From positions 1-16,109 of the forward strand of contig JANQLI010000096.1 of the NCBI GenBank assembly GCA_028280675.1: DNA of 16,109 bases, written 5' to 3'. A model generated the notes under the pieces. It saw only the letters and a program-made list of their open reading frames with translations, was not told where the DNA came from and did no database searches. A program made the position numbers and the translations under genes. How positions within the stretch are numbered: position 1 is the stretch's first letter; every line of letters begins with the position of its first letter. The stretch comes from Alphaproteobacteria bacterium. Lineage in GTDB: Bacteria; Pseudomonadota; Alphaproteobacteria; SMXP01. Shown piece by piece: positions 1-8,091 of the stretch.

Positions 1-78
1 ACCCATCGGTTTATGGTGATGGCTGTGGGTACTTGGCGGGCAAAACTTTAAGCCTGTCCTTGGGAGATGAACAAACAG

Positions 79-107
79 TTCAGAAGTCAAATTTCGTAAT
101 TTATACA
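79..107 (+). promoter_or_regulatory. Possible sigma-70-type promoter ahead of the ECF sigma gene
   Basis: TTCAGA at 79-84 matches the -35 consensus at four of six positions. It is followed by a 17-base spacer and TATACA at 102-107 as a -10 element. The position, about 100 bases before the sigma-factor start, suits a vegetative promoter for the regulatory genes. The match is by eye, and similar boxes arise by chance in AT-rich DNA. Confidence 0.3.
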
Positions 108-191
108 ATAAGTTAGTTCAATATTGGCTTTTGGATTCCCGTATTGGGGGTTTTTTAGTGCACCTTCGTCTTATGAGTTGATGGTGAACGC

Positions 192-197
192 AAGGAA
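192..197 (+). promoter_or_regulatory. Ribosome binding site supporting a TTG start for the sigma factor
   Basis: AAGGAA lies nine bases before the TTG at 207. The alternative ATG at 228, seven codons later, has no purine-rich Shine-Dalgarno element at a suitable distance. This favours the TTG start. Confidence 0.5.
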
Positions 198-206
198 ACG
201 CGGTAA

Positions 207-785
207 TTGGCGGATTCGCATGATAAGATGTCTGAGATTTTTCGTCGTTACAGCGACGAAATTAGGCGCTTTTTGCTCAAGCGAACGCGATCACAAGAGG
301 ATGCAGAAGACCTGATGCAGGAAACCTTCTACCGCGTACAACGTCAAAGCCATGAAAGAAATATAGATCATATAAGAGGATATTTGTACCAAACAGCACG
401 AAATCTTGTGATTGATAAAGTGAGACGCCGTAATTTGGGCGTTATTGATCGAAATGTCGAGGTCCAGGAGGATAGCCAGGTAGACAATGGACTTTCACCA
501 GAAGACATGGTTTCAGTCCGGCAAGAATACAGAACGCTTTGTGATGCCATTGTGAAACTATCGCCGCAAGTCAGGCGTGTGGTGATCATGAACAAATTTC
601 ATCAATTGTCGTATAAAGAAATTGCTAAAATTATGAATATATCTCCAAAGACAGTTGAGAATCATTTGGCACGAGGCATTCTGCAGTGCCGGGAACATAT
701 TGTTGCAGTACATGGTGAGAGGGAAAATAAAATTGTGAAGTTGCATCCCAGAAAGACATCAAAGGGATCAAGAGGTCAGTCGTGA
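207..785 (+). CDS. FecI-like ECF RNA polymerase sigma factor
   Basis: This 192-residue protein is an extracytoplasmic-function sigma factor that would direct RNA polymerase to promoters of its own regulon, probably the adjacent receptor genes. Sigma region 2 spans about residues 12-80 and contains the typical DAEDLMQETFYRV segment. Region 4 spans about 107-160, with a helix-turn-helix around SYKEIAKIMNISPKTVENHL (134-153). Length and two-domain structure are normal for the FecI group. The chosen start is TTG at 207 because AAGGAA lies nine bases upstream; ATG at 228 is the alternative and would remove seven residues without touching a domain. Its stop overlaps the GTG start of the FecR-like gene by four bases, so the two are very likely translationally coupled and act as a sigma/anti-sigma pair. 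The family call is firm; the regulon is inferred from position. Confidence 0.93.
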   Translation: MADSHDKMSEIFRRYSDEIRRFLLKRTRSQEDAEDLMQETFYRVQRQSHERNIDHIRGYLYQTARNLVIDKVRRRNLGVIDRNVEVQEDSQVDNGLSPEDMVSVRQEYRTLCDAIVKLSPQVRRVVIMNKFHQLSYKEIAKIMNISPKTVENHLARGILQCREHIVAVHGERENKIVKLHPRKTSKGSRGQS

Positions 786-1864
786 GTACTTTAAAGCAAA
801 ATGAACAAGACACATTTATCCTGGAAGCCGCAAGCAAATGGATTTCACGTTTCGCTTCGGATGACGTAACGGAAAAGGATCGCCACGATTTTCAGCTCTG
901 GCTTGAGGAGGATGAGCATCATCAGAAAGTGTTTGATGAGCTGAGGTCTATAGAGATAGACTTGGATGCTATTGGCGGCTTCACCGAGTTGGACTCGGAT
1001 GTTCTAACAACAGAACTTCTTATTGCGCACGAAGAAGCGCGCGATCTTCAACAGCAAGATAAACCACTGAGAAGTTCACTGCCAGCATCCGCAATGGCCG
1101 GAATTGCAGCGACGATATCGCTGGTAGTGATTGGTCTTGGTATATGGATAACAGTTTTGAATACGGCTCTTTCTCCTGAAGCTGTGACATACTCTACTCT
1201 TGTTGGGGAGCAGGAAGAGATGATGCTATCCGATGGATCAATTGTCAGTCTGAATACAAGTTCTGCGCTGTCAGTAGCTTTTACAGAAGAGCAGCGTAAT
1301 ATCTACCTGACAAACGGTGAAGCATACTTTCAGGTTGCTAAAGATCCAGATCGTCCTTTTGTTGTTTACGCGGGGAATGATGTCGTCGAAGCCGTTGGAA
1401 CTTCATTCACAGTTTATCATCGTGATGATGTCCTTCGCGTTTCCGTTGTTGAAGGCACTGTTGCTTTTGGTGGGACGCCGGGACAGGGGATGCATGATAT
1501 TTATCGCCAAGATGATACGGGTACTGTGCTTGCTCAGCGCATTGATGGTGGGCAATCGATGACGTACCTTGATGGTCAAGAGCAGGCGCGTGTCTATGAA
1601 GATTCTCGGATTGAGCATGCTGCATCTTGGCGCCAGGGCAAATTGTATTTTGAAAGCACGCCTTTGACCGAGATTATCAAAGAAGTGAGCTATTACATTC
1701 CGCAGCGCATTGTGATTGTCGATCAAAATATCGCTACCTATCGTGGAAGTGGCGTTTTTCGTGTAGATAATGCTGAAGCTATCGTCAAAGCTTTTGAGGC
1801 AGCATGGCCTGTAAGAATTGTACAGCAATCTCCAGACCTTGTGTTGCTGTATAGTGCTAATTGA
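782..1864 (+). CDS. FecR-like anti-sigma factor and transmembrane signal transducer
   Basis: The 360-residue product fits the FecR family, inner-membrane proteins that bind the partner sigma factor on the cytoplasmic side and a receptor signalling domain on the periplasmic side. Residues about 10-60 form the N-terminal cytoplasmic domain (DUF4880 type), with the typical AASKWISRFASDDVT and FQLWLEEDEHHQKVFDEL stretches. A single membrane helix lies at about 104-126. The FecR domain follows at about 135-230, including LSDGSIVSLNTSSAL and GEAYFQVAKD. A C-terminal segment at about 285-352 resembles the DUF4974/STN-like domain. The start is GTG at 782, within the end of the sigma gene (GTGA overlap); this start preserves the complete N-terminal domain. 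The downstream receptor carries the STN domain expected of its signalling partner. Family assignment is strong; the inducing ligand is unknown. Confidence 0.93.
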   Translation: MSTLKQNEQDTFILEAASKWISRFASDDVTEKDRHDFQLWLEEDEHHQKVFDELRSIEIDLDAIGGFTELDSDVLTTELLIAHEEARDLQQQDKPLRSSLPASAMAGIAATISLVVIGLGIWITVLNTALSPEAVTYSTLVGEQEEMMLSDGSIVSLNTSSALSVAFTEEQRNIYLTNGEAYFQVAKDPDRPFVVYAGNDVVEAVGTSFTVYHRDDVLRVSVVEGTVAFGGTPGQGMHDIYRQDDTGTVLAQRIDGGQSMTYLDGQEQARVYEDSRIEHAASWRQGKLYFESTPLTEIIKEVSYYIPQRIVIVDQNIATYRGSGVFRVDNAEAIVKAFEAAWPVRIVQQSPDLVLLYSAN

Positions 1865-1940
1865 TTGGATCCTTTGGAAAGGCAGGAGAGACTGCAACTA
1901 GACTGAATCACTGTCATTCTTAATAATAAAAAGCGTTGCC

Positions 1941-1950
1941 AAAGGGGGGA
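1941..1950 (+). promoter_or_regulatory. Purine-rich ribosome binding site for the first receptor
   Basis: The run AAAGGGGGGA sits just before TTG at 1953. It is the only strong Shine-Dalgarno-like element between the FecR stop and the receptor. The AAAGG part is seven bases from the TTG at 1953, and the end of the run is eleven bases from a second in-frame TTG at 1962, so either could be used. Confidence 0.5.
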
Positions 1951-1952
1951 AT

Positions 1953-4658
1953 TTGGGATCGTTGTTTTTTAAAAGTGGCTCACTTGGTCACTTGTTGACT
2001 CCGAGGCGCTGGCAAATGCTTTTATTTGCTGCGAGTGTGAGCTTTATACTCAATAGCCTCACAACTGTTTTTGCTGCCCCAGTTTCCTATGACATCCCTT
2101 CCCAGCCATTGTCTTCTGCATTGCGTCAATTGGCGGAGCAAGCAGATATACAACTCTTCTTTGATACCGCGATCGTTGAGGGAGAAATAGCTCCTTTTTT
2201 GAAGGGTGATTTGATTCTTGATGATGCTATCAAACAACTTTTGGCGGATACAGACCTGAGCTATGAACTTCTTGATGATAGTATTTTAGTTATAAAATTA
2301 GAGTCCGGACCAACGAATTCTGTTCGCGAAGCTGAGGGAATGCGTGTCAACGAAATTATTGTGACATCACGTAAGCGACAGGAAAACCTTCAAGAGGTTC
2401 CATTATCGATAACGGTGCTTACATCCTCTGTGATTGAAGACAAATTACTGACGGATATGCGGGACGCCACGAATTTTGTTCCTGGCTTTGAGTTTCTACA
2501 AACGGCAACACGAGAATTCGAGCGACCTGTTATTCGTGGGCAAGCGACGATTTTGCAGGCAACAGAATCTGGTGTAGCGACATTCATTGATGGGCTTTCT
2601 TTTCATTCAGCAATATCGACGATTAGCTTAGCAGACTTAGAACGTATTGAGGTGATTAAAGGGCCACAAAGTGCACTTTTTGGTCGGAATACTTATTCAG
2701 GTGCGCTCAATATCATTAGCAAGACGCCAAGTGATAAGTTTCAAACAAACCTATCTGCTCACTTAGGTCAATTTGATGAGTATGACTTTTCAATGGGCAT
2801 AAGTGGTCCTGTGATCGGCGACACGTTATCGGCTGGATTATACCTGCGCCATTATAAATATGGTGGTGAGTATCGTAATCAATTTAATGGGCGAAAGGTT
2901 GGGTCTGAAGAATCGGATTCTCTTTCTTTCGTACTGTCCTATACCCCAAACCCATCATTAAGTGTCGTTAGTCGTTTCAATTATGGTCGTGATGATGACG
3001 GCTCGCCCGCAATGTATCTCACGCCCGACTCTATAAAGAATGTGGGCTTTGAAATAGGCGGTGATACAGTTGCGGAACTGTATCAGGGCACGGTGCCAAC
3101 TTTCCCTGTTAATTTTGATAGTGCGTTTGTCGATGATCCCGGATTCGAACAAGAACGTTATTGGGCAAGCATACGTGCAGATTGGGAAATATCCGACTAT
3201 TACACATTTACGTCAATAACAGGCTATGAAGAATCCGAGCAATTCATAAATCACGATTTTGATTTGCTGCCGACGTCTATTTTTTTACCCCTTAATTTAG
3301 TCATTGTTCCAGGCAATCCGCTTGATCCGCTTGTCGCTCGTGCGACAATGGGGCGGACTGAGAATGTTGAAGAGCAACAGACATGGCAACAGGAAGTAAG
3401 ATTCGCTTATGATAAGGGTGCCCGATTTCGCTCAATGATAGGCGCTTATTTTTATAGTGACTCCTATATTGATAGTCGATTATCGCACTCAGCGGAAGCG
3501 ATGGCATCTCAGCAGTTCATGGAGGCACTTGCAGAGCTGGAGTCTCTCCTTGCTCCGCGCACTATTGGAACAGTGATCCCACCAGCGGATCGTCGGCGTA
3601 TTATTTGGCGCGATACAACAAATTGGGCGTTGTTTGGAAAGGTAGATCTAGACTTTTCAAAGGAGCTTACACTCACACTTGAGGCGCGTTATCAAGAGGA
3701 GTATCTCGATTTTTCTGTATTTGAGTTCTCAAAAGGTGACATAACTTTTGATGGTGAGGATACGTTCCGCAGTTTTTCACCGCGTGTTACACTCGATTAC
3801 TCGCCGAATGAAGATCATCTCTTTTATGCTGTAATTGCAAATGGTACAAAGCCTGGTGGTGTAAACGATGACGGCGGCTTTGATCCATTGGTCAATACCC
3901 CGACATTCGATGAGGAAAAAATTTGGTCATTCGAGGTAGGAGCAAAAAACACATTTTTTAACCAGACGCTGTTTCTCAATACGGCCATCTATTTTAATCG
4001 TCTATCAGATTTGCAGTTTACAGAAAGTGTAGCGCAATCAGATAGTACTGCGGACGTGGTCATTACAAATAATGGCGATGCTAATATTTGGGGTGCTGAA
4101 CTGCAAGTGAGCTATTATCCGGAGAACATCGAAGGTCTTGGGTTACAATTGTCTTTTGCCTACAATGACTCAAATTTAGGCAAACAGGTGATACAGTCTG
4201 ACCAGGGTATCCTAGATGACATATTCGATGATGGATTGCAAAACTGCTCGCTTGGTGATGCAGACCCTCGATCAAACAGATGCAAATCAGTTGCAACCAG
4301 CGTCGGTGGTCATCGTTTACCGCGATCATCGAAATATCAAGTCGTTGCGGGTGTCAGCTATGAAAAGCCACTTTCAGCTGACTATGACTGGTTTGCTGCA
4401 GCGGATTATTCCTATAGCAGTGCTCAATATGTTTCAGCTGTAAATCTTGCCAAATATGGTGAAGCGTCACTCCTTAATATCTCGGCTGGGTTCAAGAGTG
4501 ATCGTATGAAAGTAAGTGTATGGGGAAAAAACATTACGGATGAGGATAGTGTCTTATCCGTGATGAACTTTATCAATGTAAGCAGTTTCGAGAACACGCT
4601 TTACGGCACATTGCGCAATGGTCGGCAATTTGGGGTCTCTATGTCTCTCAATTTTTAA
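1953..4658 (+). CDS. TonB-dependent outer-membrane receptor with N-terminal STN signalling domain
   Basis: This 901-residue product is a transducer-type TonB-dependent receptor, which imports a ligand through the outer membrane and reports its binding to FecR. An n-region with TPRRW leads into a hydrophobic signal peptide ending near residue 41 (VFA|APVSY). The STN domain covers about 46-117 (YDIPSQPLSSALRQLAEQA through DDSILVIKL). A TonB box, NEIIVTS, lies at about 133-139. A plug follows, with PVIRG, VATFIDG and ERIEVIKGPQSALFGRN, then a long beta-barrel ending in phenylalanine, as expected for BAM-dependent insertion. The TTG start at 1953 is preferred; starting at ATG 2016 would remove the positively charged n-region. 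It lies 88 bases after the FecR-like gene. STN plus the FecIR pair indicates positive autoregulation by ligand. The ligand is not deducible and may be a siderophore or an organic compound. Confidence 0.93.
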   Translation: MGSLFFKSGSLGHLLTPRRWQMLLFAASVSFILNSLTTVFAAPVSYDIPSQPLSSALRQLAEQADIQLFFDTAIVEGEIAPFLKGDLILDDAIKQLLADTDLSYELLDDSILVIKLESGPTNSVREAEGMRVNEIIVTSRKRQENLQEVPLSITVLTSSVIEDKLLTDMRDATNFVPGFEFLQTATREFERPVIRGQATILQATESGVATFIDGLSFHSAISTISLADLERIEVIKGPQSALFGRNTYSGALNIISKTPSDKFQTNLSAHLGQFDEYDFSMGISGPVIGDTLSAGLYLRHYKYGGEYRNQFNGRKVGSEESDSLSFVLSYTPNPSLSVVSRFNYGRDDDGSPAMYLTPDSIKNVGFEIGGDTVAELYQGTVPTFPVNFDSAFVDDPGFEQERYWASIRADWEISDYYTFTSITGYEESEQFINHDFDLLPTSIFLPLNLVIVPGNPLDPLVARATMGRTENVEEQQTWQQEVRFAYDKGARFRSMIGAYFYSDSYIDSRLSHSAEAMASQQFMEALAELESLLAPRTIGTVIPPADRRRIIWRDTTNWALFGKVDLDFSKELTLTLEARYQEEYLDFSVFEFSKGDITFDGEDTFRSFSPRVTLDYSPNEDHLFYAVIANGTKPGGVNDDGGFDPLVNTPTFDEEKIWSFEVGAKNTFFNQTLFLNTAIYFNRLSDLQFTESVAQSDSTADVVITNNGDANIWGAELQVSYYPENIEGLGLQLSFAYNDSNLGKQVIQSDQGILDDIFDDGLQNCSLGDADPRSNRCKSVATSVGGHRLPRSSKYQVVAGVSYEKPLSADYDWFAAADYSYSSAQYVSAVNLAKYGEASLLNISAGFKSDRMKVSVWGKNITDEDSVLSVMNFINVSSFENTLYGTLRNGRQFGVSMSLNF

Positions 4659-4830
4659 GCAATAATGTCTACATTCACCCAACTTATTGATATGAAATAT
4701 ATTTTTAAGTTCTTCTGCTTGTTTTAAGCTTGGGGGATTTCACGCCTTACTCCGTTATCTCTATCGGTTAATCATGCGCAGCTATTGGTATGTGCTGATT
4801 TTGATTAAAGATAACAGGGGGATTATTTCT
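4659..4830 (+). other. Spacer between the two receptor genes
   Basis: This 172-base AT-rich spacer shows no terminator hairpin. It could hold a promoter (TTGATA at 4687-4692 resembles a -35 box), but I found no -10 box at the right spacing and no clear FecI-type site. In-frame ATG at 4774 lies inside it, but the better ribosome binding site is at 4816-4822, so I treat 4774-4830 as leader. Confidence 0.4.
4816..4822 (+). promoter_or_regulatory. Ribosome binding site that sets the second receptor's start
   Basis: AGGGGGA is eight bases ahead of ATG at 4831. No comparable element precedes the upstream in-frame ATG at 4774. Starting at 4831 also gives a normal signal peptide. Confidence 0.7.
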
Positions 4831-7290
4831 ATGATAAGCCAAAATCGACTCGCTAATACAGCATTGGCGACTTTACTTGTCTTACCAGCTGTCACAACAT
4901 TGCCAGCCGCCGGTATCGCTGCCGTTGATGAATTGATTGTGACCGTTCGGAAGCGCGAAGAAACGATTTTAGATGTACCGGTGGCAATTTCTGCATTCAC
5001 GGCAGGCGATTTTTCGCGTCGCGCAATGCAAGAGCTGGAAGACATTGCGCAACAAACACCGGGTTTCAATTTTGAAGATGGTGCCAACGGCGGCCTTGGG
5101 CTGCCCACAATTCGTGGTGCTAGCCAATTCACCAGTACCGTTTTAGAAACCAATGTCTCTGTTTTTATTGATGGTCTGTATGTTCCCCGTCAGTACGCTT
5201 TCGATATGGGCTTAATGGATACCGCGCGTATCGAAATAGCGAAAGGACCGCAGAGCGCTCTTTATGGGCGAAACGCTTTTATGGGGGCATTGAATTATAT
5301 TCCGAATAAAGCTCCGCTTGATGAATTAGACGTGGAAGCGGAAATCACCTTTGGCTCTGACGAGCGCGAGGATTACAGTATCTCTGTTGGCGTGCCGATT
5401 GTCGAAGGTAAGTTTGGTGTACGTGCATCATGGGCACAGTCTGAATTTGATGGCACGTGGGGCAACTCGCACCCCGAGGCTAATAACATTGGAAGCCCAA
5501 GTACGAAAGGTAATCTCGGTGGTTGGGACGATGAAAGTTGGTCAATTGGTGCAGTGATTAAGCCAACAGAGGCATTCGAATTCGATATTGCTTATTATGA
5601 CATTGAGAATTTTAATGAAAAAAAGGCACGTTATCGTATTGACAGACGATTTAATGGATCTGCTGATGAATTAAATTGCGGGAACGTGATTCCTGGCTCG
5701 CCAGGCTTTCCACCTTTTGTTCCGCCTTCACCAGACTTACACATGCTGTGGTGTGGTGAGCTTCCAACTATGGAAGAGCGCTCTACACTGCAAGATCCCC
5801 GGGGTTATGGTGTTGTCACAGAGTCTGAAATACTCCGCCTTGGTGCGAAATGGGATATCACGGATGCCATCACACTGGAGTATATCTTTGGCAATATTCA
5901 GACTGAAGCGCACACAACAGCTGTTTCTGCTGCCACAGATCCGTTGACAGAAGACGGGAATGCGTTCCTTTTCGGTGGAAACACGTCGTTTAGTACACCG
6001 AATGGGGGTTTCGATTATGATTCTCATGAGTTTCGTGTGAATTATGACGAAGGCGGCAATTGGTCTGGAATGCTGGGTGCCTATTATTCAGAGGGGGCTG
6101 ATACTGATTTCCAAGTCTTTGGTACTTATCCATTGTATAATGCGCCGGGCGGTACGGATCCTGTTCCGTATCATGATGTTGTGACAAATGCCGCCGATCT
6201 CTCGCGTTATACGACGACTGAAACAGATGTATGGGCCCTATTCGGCTTGTTTGAGTATAACGGATTTTTCGATGGCCGTGGTGGTCTAACCGTTGAAGCG
6301 CGTTATACCCATGAAGAAAAATCCCAGTTCAATCATTTGGTTGATCCTGTAGCCTTGCCAATTGCGGCTGAGATACAACTTCTTGAAGATAGTTATAATT
6401 ACTTCACCCCTCGTATAACGTTTGATTATGATGTTACGGACAACAACATGGTCTATGCGTCTATCTCAAAAGGTGTTCTCTCAGGTGGTTTTAATGGAAC
6501 GCCAAGTCGGTTCCTGAGTAATGGCTTTTTACTTCTTGAGGATGAACGTTTCTTCGATACATCTTCAAACTGGACCTATGAAATCGGCAGTAAGAACACC
6601 TTCTTAGATGGACGCGCTCAATTGAGTACGGCAATTTATCATGTGGATTGGGAAGATATGCACATGGCACGCCGCCCAACGATTGTTCCTGCACTTGATG
6701 CGCTCTTGTCCAGCCGTGATAGAGATCGGATTACGACAATTGTCGAAAATCTTGGTGATGTCGAAGTTTACGGTATTGAGGTTGAAGGGTCTATCCAACT
6801 TACCGATAATCTGACTGTGAATGCAGGGGCGTCCTATCAGGATTCTACTTACAAAGATGGAACGATTTCAGACCGCATTTTCCAGTCAGGTGCGTGTGAT
6901 GATGTTGTTTGTGCAAGTAATGGAGATGTTGGTGGGAATACATTGCAACGCCAATCACCTACACAAGTGTTCGGTGGTGTGATGTGGGAAGATGACCTTG
7001 CAATAGGAAACATGTCTGATCTTGGTTACTATATCCGCACGGATGTAACCTATCAGGAGAAGCAATATACTAGTGAAATTAACACGGCTTGGATCCAGCC
7101 TCGTACACTTGTGAATATGAGTGCGGGTCTCACAGCAGAACATTGGGAATTGCAATTCTGGGCTAAAAACCTCTTTGATGAAGTCTACAATAATCAAGCC
7201 GGGAACGTATTCCGTGTGATTGATGTGGGTTATACCCCAACTCTTGGGCACCAACGCACCATTGGAGGCACACTTAAAGTGAAATTCTGA
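4831..7290 (+). CDS. TonB-dependent outer-membrane receptor without STN domain
   Basis: The 819-residue product is a second TonB-dependent receptor for energised uptake across the outer membrane. The start at 4831 is chosen over 4774 because AGGGGGA lies eight bases upstream and the protein then begins with a conventional signal peptide, about residues 1-31 (MISQNRLANT then a hydrophobic stretch ending AAGIAA). A TonB box, DELIVTV, follows immediately at 33-39, so no STN domain is present and it should not signal to FecR. The plug contains VPVAISAF, PTIRGA, VSVFIDGLYVPRQ and RIEIAKGPQSALYGRN. The barrel ends in KVKF with a terminal phenylalanine. It follows the signalling receptor in the same direction and ends before a strong terminator, so it is probably co-regulated. 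Its plug and barrel motifs resemble the first receptor's style, but I cannot say whether it takes a different ligand. Confidence 0.92.
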   Translation: MISQNRLANTALATLLVLPAVTTLPAAGIAAVDELIVTVRKREETILDVPVAISAFTAGDFSRRAMQELEDIAQQTPGFNFEDGANGGLGLPTIRGASQFTSTVLETNVSVFIDGLYVPRQYAFDMGLMDTARIEIAKGPQSALYGRNAFMGALNYIPNKAPLDELDVEAEITFGSDEREDYSISVGVPIVEGKFGVRASWAQSEFDGTWGNSHPEANNIGSPSTKGNLGGWDDESWSIGAVIKPTEAFEFDIAYYDIENFNEKKARYRIDRRFNGSADELNCGNVIPGSPGFPPFVPPSPDLHMLWCGELPTMEERSTLQDPRGYGVVTESEILRLGAKWDITDAITLEYIFGNIQTEAHTTAVSAATDPLTEDGNAFLFGGNTSFSTPNGGFDYDSHEFRVNYDEGGNWSGMLGAYYSEGADTDFQVFGTYPLYNAPGGTDPVPYHDVVTNAADLSRYTTTETDVWALFGLFEYNGFFDGRGGLTVEARYTHEEKSQFNHLVDPVALPIAAEIQLLEDSYNYFTPRITFDYDVTDNNMVYASISKGVLSGGFNGTPSRFLSNGFLLLEDERFFDTSSNWTYEIGSKNTFLDGRAQLSTAIYHVDWEDMHMARRPTIVPALDALLSSRDRDRITTIVENLGDVEVYGIEVEGSIQLTDNLTVNAGASYQDSTYKDGTISDRIFQSGACDDVVCASNGDVGGNTLQRQSPTQVFGGVMWEDDLAIGNMSDLGYYIRTDVTYQEKQYTSEINTAWIQPRTLVNMSAGLTAEHWELQFWAKNLFDEVYNNQAGNVFRVIDVGYTPTLGHQRTIGGTLKVKF

Positions 7291-7340
7291 TATACATGGG
7301 ATAAAGACTAGGCATCGCCTGAAAGGTGTTTGCTGCATAT

Positions 7341-7384
7341 GAAAGGCCAAAGATTACTTCCCCCATCTTTGGCCTTTCTTTTTT
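7341..7384 (+). terminator. Rho-independent terminator after the receptor genes
   Basis: GAAAGGCCAAAGAT (7341-7354) pairs perfectly over 14 bases with ATCTTTGGCCTTTC (7365-7378) around a ten-base loop. Six T residues follow at 7379-7384. It lies about 50 bases after the second receptor's stop, so the signalling and uptake module is separated from the lipoprotein and dehydrogenase genes downstream. Confidence 0.88.
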
Positions 7385-7470
7385 GTGAACAGTTGGTGGA
7401 TATAAGAATCCCATACGTCATCACTAGTTGAATACACGTATCCAAATAGAATTATTGGGAGAGGAATAAT

Positions 7471-8058
7471 ATGATCATGTTTCGTCAGATTTCTGAGAAA
7501 GTCCGCATTGCTATGAAAGCTGTGCTTATACCTGTTGTCGGAGCGATTGCATTGTCCGGATGTGAATCCCTTCAAGGAGAAGGCAGCAAGCCAGAGCGTC
7601 GTTATTTCAATGGTGTGTATGCACCGGTACCAGATCAAGAGCGCCTTGATAGGCTTTATGAAGAAGCCCGTAATGATAGTACTTACATTGAGTCCATAAA
7701 AGAGGCGCGTCAAGCCTTCGGGCAAGATGTGGAGGCCTCTTTAGACGCGATGACTGATGATGCGCAAATGATCAACATTACGGACGAAGGTGCTGTCGTG
7801 ATCACTGATGGCAAAGATGAGATGCGTGCAAATATGACGAAGTCCTTTGCCGGTCAAAAAACGCGCGGCGGACGGTGGGTGCAAGAGAAGTCAGGGGGTG
7901 AGACCTGGGGCATCTACAAAAACATGAAAGTCACATATCACTACAGCACCTTTATTAAGGACGATGGTAGCGAGTGGACGCGTCCTGTTATCATCGTTGC
8001 AGAGCATAAGGACGGCAAGCGTTGGCGGGAATGGCGCTTCTTCCCTGTTGATCGTTAA
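7471..8058 (+). CDS. Small lipoprotein, probably SnoaL/NTF2-like fold
   Basis: This 195-residue protein has a basic N-terminus, a hydrophobic stretch and a lipobox, LSGC, with the lipidated cysteine at residue 31. It should therefore be an envelope lipoprotein of about 165 mature residues. The start at 7471 follows GGGAGAGGA (7457-7465) by five bases; ATG at 7477 is also possible. After a polar linker (PERRYFNGVYAPV), the region from about 60 to the end looks like a SnoaL or DUF4440-type alpha-plus-beta cone: helical IKEARQAFGQDVEASLDAM, then strands in DDAQMINITDEGAVVITDGKDEM-like order and a C-terminal WREWRFFPVDR. Such folds bind small hydrophobic ligands or act as isomerases or hydratases, but no catalytic residues can be named. 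It opens a plus-strand group with two SDR-like genes after the terminator. The lipoprotein call is strong; the fold is tentative. Confidence 0.75.
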   Translation: MIMFRQISEKVRIAMKAVLIPVVGAIALSGCESLQGEGSKPERRYFNGVYAPVPDQERLDRLYEEARNDSTYIESIKEARQAFGQDVEASLDAMTDDAQMINITDEGAVVITDGKDEMRANMTKSFAGQKTRGGRWVQEKSGGETWGIYKNMKVTYHYSTFIKDDGSEWTRPVIIVAEHKDGKRWREWRFFPVDR

Positions 8059-8091
8059 GATGTCGTAATTCCAAAAAAGTGTCATAGTTAG

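Larger units (their letters stand above)
1..206. other. Upstream non-coding region, possibly with the 3' end of a preceding gene
   Basis: No complete gene is visible here. On the plus strand the third frame is open from the window edge to a TAG at 114-116, giving 37 residues that include the string YGDGCGYLAGK. This could be the C-terminus of an upstream protein, but an open frame of this length is not significant alone and I do not recognise the family. The second half is AT-rich and leads into the sigma-factor gene, so it probably contains that gene's promoter. I see no convincing terminator hairpin between position 116 and the sigma-factor gene. Confidence 0.3.

Noticed and set aside
3..116. 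Open plus-strand frame of 37 residues at the left edge (YGDGCGYLAGK...)
   Set aside because: Too short to call as the end of a gene and no family recognised; YGDG recalls the UDP-GlcNAc 2-epimerase tail, but the following residues do not fit.
1871..1882. CCTTT-GG-AAAGG inverted repeat after the FecR gene
   Set aside because: Five-pair stem with a two-base loop cannot form a stable hairpin, and there is no T tract.
1403..1897. Minus-strand open frame of 164 codons opposite the FecR gene
   Set aside because: Lies antisense to a clear FecR coding region, with no family resemblance and low-complexity shadow composition.
1876..1917. GGAAAG and TGTCAT as a FecI-type promoter before the signalling receptor
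   Set aside because: The two boxes are 30 bases apart, far from the usual spacing of about 17.
4774..4830. Upstream ATG for the second receptor
   Set aside because: It has no ribosome binding site and would add 19 residues ahead of a normal signal peptide; ATG 4831 has AGGGGGA at the right distance.
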